Positions 32,922 to 40,447 of a stretch of DNA of 64,000 nucleotides are shown here, one piece after another. The translations under genes were made by a program, and so were the position numbers. A model generated the notes under the pieces. That model saw only the letters and a list, made by a program, of their open reading frames with translations. It was not told where the DNA came from and ran no database searches. This DNA is from Acidimicrobiia bacterium (GTDB taxonomy: Bacteria > Actinomycetota > Acidimicrobiia > Acidimicrobiales > Bin134): assembly GCA_022826705.1 (NCBI GenBank), contig JAJDUJ010000026.1, positions 123,726 through 187,725 on the forward strand, given 5' to 3'. The first letter of the stretch is position 1. Every line of letters begins with the position of its first letter.

Positions 32922-33670
32922 ACCAGACGGCCACAGTGGTCCTGCACGGCTTCACCGGCTCGGCCGCAGCCATGGCGCCGCTCACCAGCCGCTTGCCCGA
33001 ACCGGTATTGGCGCTTGACCTCCCCGGCCACGGTTCGGGGCCAATTTCCGACGACCCGGTCGACTACACCATGGCCGCCGCCGTAGCTGGTGTGGTTTCG
33101 GCCACCGCTCATCTAGAGCAGTTCGCCCTGGTGGGCTATTCGATGGGTGGTCGGGTCGCGCTCCACGTGGCGTTGGCCCATCCCGACCGCGTTGTTGCGC
33201 TAGCCCTCATCGGGGCCCGAGTCGGCATCGACGATTCCGCCGAACGAGCTGAGCGCATCCCTGCCGACGAGGCTCTAGCCGACCGGATCGAGTCAGAGGG
33301 CATCGAGTGGTTCGCCGACTATTGGGCCGACCGACCGCTTTTCGCGACCCAGCGAACCCGACTGCCAGCCGATCAGCAGGCTGAGCTGCGAGCCCAGCGG
33401 CTGAGCTGCGACCCCCGAGGCCTGGCCCACAGTCTGCGGGGCATGGGGGCCGGGGCGGTCGACCCCATCGGTTGTCGCTTGTCAGAGCTGCCCATGCCTT
33501 GCTCTCTCATCGTTGGCTCAGACGACGCCAAGTTCGCAGCTATCGCCCAGCAAATGGCCGCGGCCATGCCCCGGGCAACCATTTGCTGTATCCCCGACGC
33601 TGGTCATGCCACCCATCTGGAAGCCCCCGACGCCACCGCCGCCGCAGTGATCCGATGCGTGTCGAGCTGA
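32918..33670 (+). CDS. menH: SHCHC synthase (MenH), alpha/beta hydrolase
   Basis: The ATG overlaps the menD stop (ATGA). The 250-residue alpha/beta hydrolase has the oxyanion motif VVLHGFTGSAAAM, LDLPGHG, the nucleophile elbow VGYSMGGRVAL with Ser near residue 74, SLIVGSDDAKFAAIAQQM with the acid, and the catalytic His in DAGHATHLEAP. MenH eliminates pyruvate from SEPHCHC to form SHCHC. Position between menD and menC makes this the natural assignment, although the family is functionally broad. Confidence 0.88.
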   Translation: MNQTATVVLHGFTGSAAAMAPLTSRLPEPVLALDLPGHGSGPISDDPVDYTMAAAVAGVVSATAHLEQFALVGYSMGGRVALHVALAHPDRVVALALIGARVGIDDSAERAERIPADEALADRIESEGIEWFADYWADRPLFATQRTRLPADQQAELRAQRLSCDPRGLAHSLRGMGAGAVDPIGCRLSELPMPCSLIVGSDDAKFAAIAQQMAAAMPRATICCIPDAGHATHLEAPDATAAAVIRCVSS

Positions 33671-34641
33671 GCGAGGTCTCGCTCAAGCTGCGCCTTCCGG
33701 TGATGACTAGCCGAGGAGCCATCACCCAAAGAGATGGAATTCTGATCCAGATCTCCGACGGTGGCGTCAGCGGCTGGGGAGAGGCTATGCCCCTGCCCGG
33801 CTGGCCTGGTGCTGATCCGTCGGCCACACGGACGGAATTGGAAGCGTGGGCGGCTGATCCCGATCCTGGAAACCTGCCCCTCGAACGGTTTGCCCACGGT
33901 GCGGTCGAGTTGGCCTTGCTCGATTTGGAAGCTCAGCAGAGTGGTCAAACCCAGGCTGAGGTGCTCTCCGAGGGCGGGCCAGTAGCTGATGCAGTGGAGC
34001 TCAACGCCCTTGTAGCCGACACCGAAGACGCGGTCGCCGCGATGGCTGACGGCTATGGCACGGCCAAGCTGAAGGTGGGCGCGTCCGATATCGAGGTCGA
34101 CGTAGCTGCGGTAGCCGCCGTGCGAGATTCCATAGGGGATAGTTGTCGCCTTCGGCTCGACGCCAACGGAGCATGGACCGTGGATCAAGCAGTGTCTGCG
34201 CTGTCTCGATTGAAGCAATTCGAAATCGAGTACGTCGAGGAGCCGGTTGCGGGAATCGAAGCCCTGACTCAGGTGGCCGAGCAATCCTCAATCCCCGTCG
34301 CGATAGACGACAGCCTCGGCTCTGTTGAGGCCCAGGTTCCCGAGTCAATCTCCGTCGTGGTGGTTAAGCCCATGGCCCTCGGAGGTCCCCGCACTGCCTA
34401 CGTTGCTGCCCGCCGCTGGATCAACGAAGGCCGCAAAGTCATCATTACCAACTACTTCGACTCGGCCATTGGCCATCACGCTGCCCTAAGTGTCGCTGCT
34501 GCCCTCCCAGGCCCCCCACAAGTTCACGGCGCCATCACGCCCGCCCTTTTTGACCGCGATATTGCTGATCTACCGACGATTGCTGACGGTTGCTGCCCCC
34601 TCCCACCTCACAGCCCCGCAGTCGCCAGGGAGGGCCGTTAG
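33655..34641 (+). CDS. menC: o-Succinylbenzoate synthase (MenC)
   Basis: The start is ATG 33655 (MRVELSEVSLKLRLPVMTSRG), which overlaps menH by 16 bases. The 328-residue enolase-superfamily product has the catalytic Lys in AKLKVGA, then RLDANGAW, EYVEEPV and AIDDSLG for the three metal ligands, and the second Lys in VVVKPMALGG. It dehydrates SHCHC to o-succinylbenzoate. The next enzymes (MenE, MenB, MenA) are not in this window. The four-base TTAG at 34638-34641 contains the stop codons of both this gene and the convergent lipoprotein gene. Confidence 0.92.
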   Translation: MRVELSEVSLKLRLPVMTSRGAITQRDGILIQISDGGVSGWGEAMPLPGWPGADPSATRTELEAWAADPDPGNLPLERFAHGAVELALLDLEAQQSGQTQAEVLSEGGPVADAVELNALVADTEDAVAAMADGYGTAKLKVGASDIEVDVAAVAAVRDSIGDSCRLRLDANGAWTVDQAVSALSRLKQFEIEYVEEPVAGIEALTQVAEQSSIPVAIDDSLGSVEAQVPESISVVVVKPMALGGPRTAYVAARRWINEGRKVIITNYFDSAIGHHAALSVAAALPGPPQVHGAITPALFDRDIADLPTIADGCCPLPPHSPAVAREGR

Positions 34642-35000
34642 GGCTCCCAGACCACGGTGTCGGTGTTTGCGTCGATGATGATGCGGTTGTCCAGGGGTTG
34701 GTCGAGGGCGATGTCAGCGGTCTGCTGGAGGCCGGAGCGCTCACACTCGTCAGTGGTGACCAGGGCATAGATGGTGATCTTGATCTGGGTGATGCCGTAT
34801 TCGACCTCGGAATCGCTGAACTCCTCGCACTCGGTGCCCCAGTAGCGGACGGTGAGGATGCGGTCGTCGTCGGCCACCTCCACGTTGTTGATGATGCGGA
34901 TCTCCCGGGGCGGCCCTTGGGGAAGCTCCCTGGTCTTGGTGGTACAGCCGGCAGCGAGCAGCACCACCGCCAGCAATATAGCGATCCGCCGGAAGCTCAT
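34638..35000 (-). CDS. Small hypothetical lipoprotein
   Basis: The start is ATG 35000 (MSFRRIAILLAVVLLAAGCTT), overlapping the upstream stop (ATGA). The 120-residue product has a signal peptide with lipobox LAAGC (Cys19). A soluble beta-rich domain of unknown family follows, REIRIINNVEVADDDRILTVRYWGTECEEFSDSEVEYGITQIKITIYALVTTDECE, with two cysteines that could pair. It should sit on the outer face of the cytoplasmic membrane. No function can be assigned. Confidence 0.78.
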   Translation of the reverse strand: MSFRRIAILLAVVLLAAGCTTKTRELPQGPPREIRIINNVEVADDDRILTVRYWGTECEEFSDSEVEYGITQIKITIYALVTTDECERSGLQQTADIALDQPLDNRIIIDANTDTVVWEP

Positions 35001-35425
35001 GACTCTTCGGCCCGGGTTGCCACCATCTCCACCGCACGACCGATGGATTCGCGGGCCAAGTGGTTCCAGGCGGCGGCAACCTCGGGATCGGGATGTTCGG
35101 TCCATCCCTGCCATGTCAGCAGTGTGCCGTCGCCTTGAGGAGCCACTTCGGTTAGCGCCTCGTAATGGTCCACCGGCGCGCCTGACACCATTCGGTAGCG
35201 CCGTTTGCGGGGGACCTCCAGCTCCACGCATACCTCGTGGAGCTCGTACTCCTGGAGTTGGAACACCACCAGCGCGCCCGGTCCGTGGGGAGGAGGATCG
35301 CCTAAACGGACATAGGTGGGGGCATCCTCTGAACCGCCGATCAGCGCCAGCAATGCGGCGAACACCGCTTCGGGGGATGCGTCGATCTCCCGGTCGATCC
35401 GGTAATGCTCCCGGTGGCGCTCCAC
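34997..35425 (-). CDS. SRPBCC/START-like domain protein
   Basis: A GTG at 35425 gives a 142-residue product, VERHREHYRIDREIDASPEAVFAALLALIGG..., with the helix-grip pattern of SRPBCC proteins: an N-terminal beta hairpin and DREIDASPEAVFAAL, a central VVFQLQEYELHEVCVELEVPRKRRYRMVSG, and a long C-terminal helix NHLARESIGRAVEMVATRA. Such proteins bind hydrophobic ligands in a deep pocket. The longer frame would overlap the divergent MFS gene and is not used. It overlaps and precedes the small lipoprotein gene. Confidence 0.7.
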   Translation of the reverse strand: MERHREHYRIDREIDASPEAVFAALLALIGGSEDAPTYVRLGDPPPHGPGALVVFQLQEYELHEVCVELEVPRKRRYRMVSGAPVDHYEALTEVAPQGDGTLLTWQGWTEHPDPEVAAAWNHLARESIGRAVEMVATRAEES

Positions 35426-35434
35426 GCTCAGATC

Positions 35435-36661
35435 ATGCCACCCAACGCGGTGGGGCAATACCGTCGAGACGTGGGACTTCGGCGGTCGCAGCTCGTGGTG
35501 GTGTGGCTGATCGGTGCGGCGGTCATCCTGCCCAACGCCTCCATTGCCCCGGCCATCCCCGAAATTGCCGATGCATTCGGCATCTCCGACCAGACCTCGG
35601 TGTTCATTTTGATGACCGCCCACGCCCCCGGCCTGTTCATGGCCTCGGTGATCGGGGTGGCCGCCGACCGCTATGGACGGCGCCGGATCATCGTGCCCTG
35701 TTTGCTGTTGTTCGGGTTGGCCGGCCTGGTGATCATGGCGTCGACCAACTTGGCCATGCTGTTGACGTTCCGGTTCATCCAGGGGCTGGGCTCATCGGGA
35801 TTCCTAAGCTTGGCGCTGGTCATCATCGGGGACAACTACGAGGGGGTGGAGCGCACCCGGATCATTGGCCAGAACGCCCTGGCCATGAACCTGAGTGTGG
35901 CCGCGCTGCCTGCGGCCGGTGGCCTGCTCACCGAGCTGTTCGGCTGGCGGGGGCCGTTCGCCATGCACGCCGCCACCATAGTGCTGGCCCTGTTTGCCGC
36001 CACCTTGTTGCCTCCTGACGAGCGGCGGACTCCTGAACCGCTGCGCCACCAGCTTCGCCAAGCTCGCCCCCATCTGATGCGCCCCGAGGTGGGGGTGTTG
36101 CTGCTGGTGGCCCCGTTCACATTCCTTATCTTCTTCGCGGTCGGGATCACCACCATGCCCATCCACCTGGAAAATGAGTTCAGCACTTCGGTCGGGATTC
36201 GGGGGCTGATCCAGTCGCTGCCCGCAGTGTCGGCCGGGCTGGTGGCGCTAAGCATGGGTCGTATCGCCGGTCGCTACTCAACCTCAGTGATCGTGCGGGC
36301 CGGCTACGTCGGCTTCGTTATCTGCCTGGCAGGGATGGCGGCGTCGCCTTCGCTGGCAGTGATCATCGCCCCGGTGCTCGTGCTCGGTGCCGCCGATCAA
36401 ATGGTGGTGGTCCCACTGCAAAGCCGAGCCGCCTCGCTGGCCCCCAATGAGCACCGGGCCGTGATGGTGGCCGCCTGGGGCACCGCCATCCGCATCGGCC
36501 AAGTCGGCGGCCCCGCCGCCGTCGCCGGCCTCCTGGCCATAGGCGACACCCGCCTAGTCCTATGGACCGGCGCCGCCCTATCCGCCGCCCTCCTCATCCT
36601 CGTAACCACAGTCAGCAAACTCATAGACCGCGACCCCTGGTTCAGAGTGGCGTCAGGGTAA
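35435..36661 (+). CDS. MFS transporter (DHA1-like)
   Basis: ATG 35435 is chosen because it leaves nine bases to the divergent gene. An upstream ATG at 35405 would overlap it. The 408-residue product has about twelve membrane helices with VVVWLIGAAVILPNASIAPAIPEIADAFGISDQTSVFILMTAHAPGLFMASVIGVAADRYGRRRIIVPCLLLFGLAGL, where the GVAADRYGRRR loop is the MFS signature. The length and early helices suit bacterial drug or metabolite exporters. The 3' end is followed within 20 bases by the inverted-repeat element. Confidence 0.82.
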   Translation: MPPNAVGQYRRDVGLRRSQLVVVWLIGAAVILPNASIAPAIPEIADAFGISDQTSVFILMTAHAPGLFMASVIGVAADRYGRRRIIVPCLLLFGLAGLVIMASTNLAMLLTFRFIQGLGSSGFLSLALVIIGDNYEGVERTRIIGQNALAMNLSVAALPAAGGLLTELFGWRGPFAMHAATIVLALFAATLLPPDERRTPEPLRHQLRQARPHLMRPEVGVLLLVAPFTFLIFFAVGITTMPIHLENEFSTSVGIRGLIQSLPAVSAGLVALSMGRIAGRYSTSVIVRAGYVGFVICLAGMAASPSLAVIIAPVLVLGAADQMVVVPLQSRAASLAPNEHRAVMVAAWGTAIRIGQVGGPAAVAGLLAIGDTRLVLWTGAALSAALLILVTTVSKLIDRDPWFRVASG

Positions 36662-36681
36662 CGAGCAGCAATTGCAATGTC

Positions 36682-36736
36682 CCAGAAAGGCGTAACCCCG
36701 GCCGTTTGCCGAAGCAGTGACGGTTCCGGGGTTTAG
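36682..36736 (+). repeat. Left inverted-repeat arm flanking the Abi-like gene
   Basis: This 55-base arm matches the reverse complement of 37536-37590 at all but about four positions. Inside it AACCCCGG-CCGT (36694-36705) can pair with ACGG-TT-CCGGGGTT (36720-36733) around a 14-base loop, so each arm is also a strong hairpin by itself, like a REP palindrome. Confidence 0.92.
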
Positions 36737-36828
36737 GGTGCCAACCCTACTGAGTGTTGCGCCGACCATCAATGGTTTTTCTTCTGATTGCCGTATCCAG
36801 GGGGTCTTGCCTCCCGCCGCTGCGGTCT

Positions 36829-37515
36829 TCAAGAAGGTCTGGCGGCTAACACAGCGGAGACGCGGGACAGCTCGGACATCCAAACGTGGGTGTCGGGGCA
36901 CATCCATTGCACGAGCTCCAAGGTCCTGACGAGGTCGTCCTCGAGCACTCTTCGGTGTATCGGCCTGTGATGGGCTATCCGGTTTCTGAGGAAGTGAAGT
37001 CGCCCCATTCGTGATTCAACGTCAGCCCGAATCTGGATGGCATCACCAGGGGTGGGGTGGTGTGGGAACTGTGCGGCTAAAGCCGGACCCCATAGGGACG
37101 TCAAAAATCGCTCGGCACACAAGAATCGCCAGAACCCAAACCCCAGTTCAACGATCACTTTGCTCTGTTCTAAGGGCACCTTCCCGTTTCTCGTAGACCG
37201 TCGCTTTGCCCTCGCGATCACCTTGAGTATATGTCTGCTATTTCGACCGGGGAACAGGGCTCTGTGGTCGAACCAAGGATGAGGCGCACCCATTGAAGCG
37301 ATGAGAGCGGTCAGGGCTTCGTCGAAGCGGTTGCGGAGTACGACTTCTAGCCGACCGAGGTCTTCGAGGAAGGCGGCGGCGATTTGGGCGTTCCAGGCAT
37401 AGAGGTAGAGTGCTCGGTTTAGGTCGTTGTCGCAATCCTCTAGGTACGACCGCAGGCGGTCATAGCTCAAGCGATCCAAGATCACAGTGGGATCGAACGT
37501 TGACGGGTTGGACAT
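36829..37515 (-). CDS. Abi-like (Abi_2/HEPN-type) protein
   Basis: The 228-residue, mostly helical product begins MSNPSTFDPTVILDRLSYDRLRSYLEDC and contains NDLNRALYLYAWNAQIAAAFLEDLGRLEVVLRNRFDEAL, then a helix with LHFLRNRIAHHRPIHRR. The RNRIAHH segment fits the RxxxxH active motif of HEPN ribonucleases and the RN.IAHHEPI block seen in Abi_2 (AbiD/AbiF-like) abortive-infection proteins. It would cut RNA in the cytoplasm when triggered, for instance by phage. No antitoxin is encoded beside it. It sits between large inverted repeats and has low GC. Confidence 0.72.
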   Translation of the reverse strand: MSNPSTFDPTVILDRLSYDRLRSYLEDCDNDLNRALYLYAWNAQIAAAFLEDLGRLEVVLRNRFDEALTALIASMGAPHPWFDHRALFPGRNSRHILKVIARAKRRSTRNGKVPLEQSKVIVELGFGFWRFLCAERFLTSLWGPALAAQFPHHPTPGDAIQIRADVESRMGRLHFLRNRIAHHRPIHRRVLEDDLVRTLELVQWMCPDTHVWMSELSRVSAVLAARPS

Positions 37516-37535
37516 CGGCCGGTACCCTCACTTAT

Positions 37536-37590
37536 CTAGACCCCGGAACCGTCCCTGCTTCGGCAAACGGCCGGGGTTACGTCTTTGTGG
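37536..37590 (-). repeat. Right inverted-repeat arm flanking the Abi-like gene
   Basis: This arm is the inverted copy of 36682-36736, with the same internal hairpin (CCCCGG-AA-CCGT at 37541-37552 pairing with ACGG-CCGGGG at 37567-37576). It lies 20 bases upstream of the Abi-like start codon. Its hairpin could therefore shield the gene from incoming transcription or affect its promoter. Confidence 0.92.
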
Positions 37591-37678
37591 GGGGAAGTGA
37601 GGGCGACCAGAGGGCCGCGGTAGCTGCCCTTAGGCAGCCGAATGGAGGCTACCGGGGGCGGAGGTTGTTTCCGTCCAG

Positions 37679-38617
37679 TTAGCGGCCGGCGGCGGGGCGG
37701 AAGGCGGCTACTACTTCGGCTAGGTAGTCGTGGGCCTCGGCGGCGTCGGAGGGGATGGGGAGGTGGGCTCGGAAGTCGGTAACTCCGGCTTCGACGAGGG
37801 CGGGAACGCTGTCCATGGTGGCGGCCAGGTCTACGCCGTCGTCGGTGCGCACGATTGGCAGGGTGCCGACCACGCCTAGGTTCGACGGGTCGCGGTCATA
37901 GCCAGCCACCGCCTCGCGCATCTGGCCGATGTGGGATTCCATGTCGCCGGCCATGGCGTCGCCCCAGGGGATCCATCCCGAGCCGAACCGGGCCAGGCGG
38001 CGCATGGCCCGGGGGTTAACCGTGCCGCTCACCCAGATGGGCACCCCGCCGGGCTGCACCGGCTGGGGTTGCATGTAGATGCGGGAGAACTCGAGCTGGT
38101 CGTCGCTGAAGTCTGCCGGGCAGGAACTCCACAGGGCCTGGCACACCGCGAGGGTGTGGTCGAGCTGGCGGCCCCGGTCGGCGAAGTCGAGGCCGGCAGC
38201 CTCATACTCCTCGGCCTGCCATCCCACTCCCACGCCGAGGTCCACCCGGCCGCCGGTGAGCACGTCGAGGGTGGCCAGCGACTTGGCCAGGATCACCGGG
38301 CGGCGCAGCGCAGCCAACAAGATGTTGTTGCCCAGCCGGAGGTTGCTGGTGATGGCCCCCAGCGCCGTCAACACGGTGGTGGGCTCCAGCCAGTGGCCGT
38401 CGGGGCCGGTGGGCTGGCGACCGCCGGCCATGCCCCCCAGCTCGGCCTGGCCGTAGGCTTCCAGATTCTCGCCGAACACCACGTGATCGCTCACCACCAC
38501 TTTGTCCACCCCGGCGGCGTCGGCCGCTTTGGCCAGATCCAGTACGGGCTGCCAGCCCCCCGGGCCCGGGTCGGCGGCGGCGAACGTGCGGAGGTTGATG
38601 GAGATCAGCGGTGTCAT
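37679..38617 (-). CDS. LLM class F420-dependent oxidoreductase
   Basis: The 312-residue TIM barrel has LDLAKAADAAGVDKVVVSDHVVFGENLEAYGQAELGG, NLRLGNNILLAALRRPVILAKSLATLDVLTGGRVDLGVGVGWQAEEYEAAGLDFADRGRQLDHTLAVCQALW and GGVPIWVSGTVNPRAMRRLARFGSGWIPWG. It is nearly the same design as the product of 14552-15466. Both belong to the F420-binding LLM group common in mycobacteria and Acidimicrobiia. The substrate is unknown. It ends four codons after the right inverted-repeat region's downstream filler, with no gene between. Confidence 0.85.
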   Translation of the reverse strand: MTPLISINLRTFAAADPGPGGWQPVLDLAKAADAAGVDKVVVSDHVVFGENLEAYGQAELGGMAGGRQPTGPDGHWLEPTTVLTALGAITSNLRLGNNILLAALRRPVILAKSLATLDVLTGGRVDLGVGVGWQAEEYEAAGLDFADRGRQLDHTLAVCQALWSSCPADFSDDQLEFSRIYMQPQPVQPGGVPIWVSGTVNPRAMRRLARFGSGWIPWGDAMAGDMESHIGQMREAVAGYDRDPSNLGVVGTLPIVRTDDGVDLAATMDSVPALVEAGVTDFRAHLPIPSDAAEAHDYLAEVVAAFRPAAGR

Positions 38618-38749
38618 GGGGCCTTGCTTAGCCGATCAGAGCCTCCGATGACTCAGAGACCGAAGAGTTGGTTGCAATTGTCGACGTGACACGGACGACA
38701 AGGTCGGTGGATGAGGCTGGCCGAGCGCAAGGTCATGACACAGGGTTCA

Positions 38750-39550
38750 TCACTCCAGGTTGACGACTGTGATCTCGCCACCGGGATGGGCCTGGACCTT
38801 TGCCGGATCGATGCTGGGGGCGGTACACACAAACAGACGGGTGCTGGCATCGTCGAGCACGCAGGCGGTGGGGCGGCAACCAGGGAACTCGATGACGTGG
38901 TCCACCGCGCCGCCCTCGCCAACGAGCAGCACCCGGCGGCCCATGGGGTCGGCCACCCATACCCGGCCGTCGGGAGCCAAGCAGATTCCATCGGGCGACC
39001 CTGCGTCCAACTCGGCGAACACCCGCCGGTCGCCTAGCGAGCCGTCTTCGCCCACCGCAAACCAGCTCAACCGTCGGCCCCATGTCTCGGCCACGATCAG
39101 CCGCCGTTTGGGGGTGATGACCATGCCGTTGGCGAATCGCAAACCGTCGGCAGCCACCGACACCTGGCCGTCGGGGCTCACCCGCAGGATCTGGGCGGGC
39201 TGCTCGGGGGCCCGAGCCTCCAGGTCGAACCCGTCGTTGCCGATATAGGCGGTGCCGTCCATATCCACCACCATGTCGTTGATCTTGGAATCCGACACCG
39301 GATTGAGATCGGCGACGACGGTTCCGTCGACCCGGCGCAGTGTGCGGTCGGTGGTGGATACCACCAGCAGCTCGCCTTCGTGGGTCCAGCCCAGCCCTGA
39401 CGGGCGACCTGGCACCTGGGCCTGTTCGGCGAGATCGCCGGATTCAGGATCCCACGAATAGACCAAGCCGCCGAAGACGTCGGAGAACCACAGCTGGCCG
39501 TCCCGCCAGCGGGGCGCCTCGGGGAAGAAGAACCCGGAAGCGACCGTCAC
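38750..39550 (-). CDS. SMP-30/gluconolactonase family protein
   Basis: The 266-residue product has the six-bladed propeller pattern of the SGL family: SGFFFPEAPRWRDGQLWFSDVFGGLVYSWDPESG, GRPSGLGWTHEGELLVV, DSKINDMVVDMDGTAYIGNDGFD, FANGMVITPKRRLIVAETWGRRLSWF and GSPDGICLAPDGRVWVADPMGRRVLLV. The metal ligands (Glu in PEAP, Asn in NDM, Asp in SPDG) are present. Family members open sugar lactones or hydrolyse other esters and lactones. No sugar pathway is evident nearby. Confidence 0.85.
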   Translation of the reverse strand: MTVASGFFFPEAPRWRDGQLWFSDVFGGLVYSWDPESGDLAEQAQVPGRPSGLGWTHEGELLVVSTTDRTLRRVDGTVVADLNPVSDSKINDMVVDMDGTAYIGNDGFDLEARAPEQPAQILRVSPDGQVSVAADGLRFANGMVITPKRRLIVAETWGRRLSWFAVGEDGSLGDRRVFAELDAGSPDGICLAPDGRVWVADPMGRRVLLVGEGGAVDHVIEFPGCRPTACVLDDASTRLFVCTAPSIDPAKVQAHPGGEITVVNLE

Positions 39551-39580
39551 TGACGGGATTCGGCCTAGGTGGCTAACGGA

Positions 39581-40276
39581 CTAGGAAGTCGAAGCGGAAA
39601 CCTTGCCGCTGTAGGACGCATGGCTCAGAGCGATGATCCAGAGTGCCAGCACGATGGCGGTGATGAGGCTGACGGCGTTCCAGAAGCCGTTGGAGTCAAT
39701 TGCTGCGGCCATGAGAAGAAGCAGTGCGGTTGCCAGCATGACGAGGGAGGCGATCCCCTGTATTGCTCGGTGAATCCCTTCGGGAAGAAGGCGGATGCCG
39801 CCTAGTCCGGCAACTCCGATTGATGCGTAGAGCACGGGCCAGGCGATCAGGATGATTCCGAGCTTGGCCGACTGCATGGATACTGCGATGTCCATGCTGC
39901 TGCTTCCGCCGATGCCGTCGTCCAGCACCCTGACTGCCATGTGGTCGAACCCCTCGATCACACCGACGACGAGGAGGGACAGCATGCCCAGCAGCGTCCC
40001 GCCGCGTACCATGTCCCCCACCAGGCCTTGGTCGGTCACAAAGTTCCTCACACTGTTTAGGCCGGTGAGGACGAACATCAGACCGAAGGCGTACAAAACC
40101 GCTGAGGTATGGGTGAGGACCTCGTTGTCAGCCATGGCTTGCACTATGCCGTCGACGTTGTTCCAGTCCACACTGTCAATGAGAACTCCCGGCTTGAGTG
40201 CCCTGCCGACGGCGGATACCACCCCCCCGAACAAGATGTAAACGCCTCCGCGCTGTAACGCAGTTAATGATGACAA
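39581..40276 (-). CDS. Hypothetical four-helix membrane protein
   Basis: A TTG at 40276 is chosen because GGAGG stands nine bases before it. The frame extends to a GTG at 40327 without a ribosome site. The 231-residue product has hydrophobic helices GGVYILFGGVVSAVG, VLYAFGLMFVLTGL, LLGMLSLLVVGVIEGF, LGIILIAWPVLYASIGVAGLGG, LVMLATALLLLMAAAI and AVSLITAIVLALWIIAL. No known family motif is visible. It is likely an integral membrane protein of unknown role, transcribed with the SMP-30-like gene (30 bases apart). Confidence 0.7.
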   Translation of the reverse strand: MSSLTALQRGGVYILFGGVVSAVGRALKPGVLIDSVDWNNVDGIVQAMADNEVLTHTSAVLYAFGLMFVLTGLNSVRNFVTDQGLVGDMVRGGTLLGMLSLLVVGVIEGFDHMAVRVLDDGIGGSSSMDIAVSMQSAKLGIILIAWPVLYASIGVAGLGGIRLLPEGIHRAIQGIASLVMLATALLLLMAAAIDSNGFWNAVSLITAIVLALWIIALSHASYSGKVSASTS

Positions 40277-40402
40277 CGTGCCATACCTCCGATTTCTTCT
40301 GCCCGGTTCATAGGAGCCGGTTCCCACTTCATATTACATGCTATGAAACTAGATCTAATTTCGTTAGGGGGCGAGGATGCTGATTGTGGGACTGTTCGCC
40401 GG

Positions 40403-40441
40403 AGTCTGGCCTTTTCCTGAGGCAAATGCAACGGCCAGACT
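40403..40441. promoter_or_regulatory. 9-bp inverted repeat before an acyl-CoA dehydrogenase gene
   Basis: AGTCTGGCC (40403-40411) and GGCCAGACT (40433-40441) are perfect inverted copies 21 bases apart. They end seven bases before the GTG start at 40448. The spacing of almost three helical turns would let a dimeric repressor, such as a TetR-type regulator of acyl-CoA genes, bind both halves. It could also be an mRNA leader hairpin that covers the ribosome site. Confidence 0.5.
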
Positions 40442-40447
40442 CGTGGT

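Larger units (their letters stand above)
36682..37590. mobile_element. Candidate 0.9-kb inverted-repeat element carrying one Abi/HEPN-like gene
   Basis: Two 55-base inverted arms bracket a single gene and little else. Three 60-base samples within it are 53-55% GC, while surrounding genes are near 68%. There is no transposase inside, so it would need mobilisation in trans, or the arms may be REP-like palindromes that captured or protect the gene. I see no clear target-site duplication just outside the arms. Calling it mobile is an inference from structure and composition. Confidence 0.5.
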
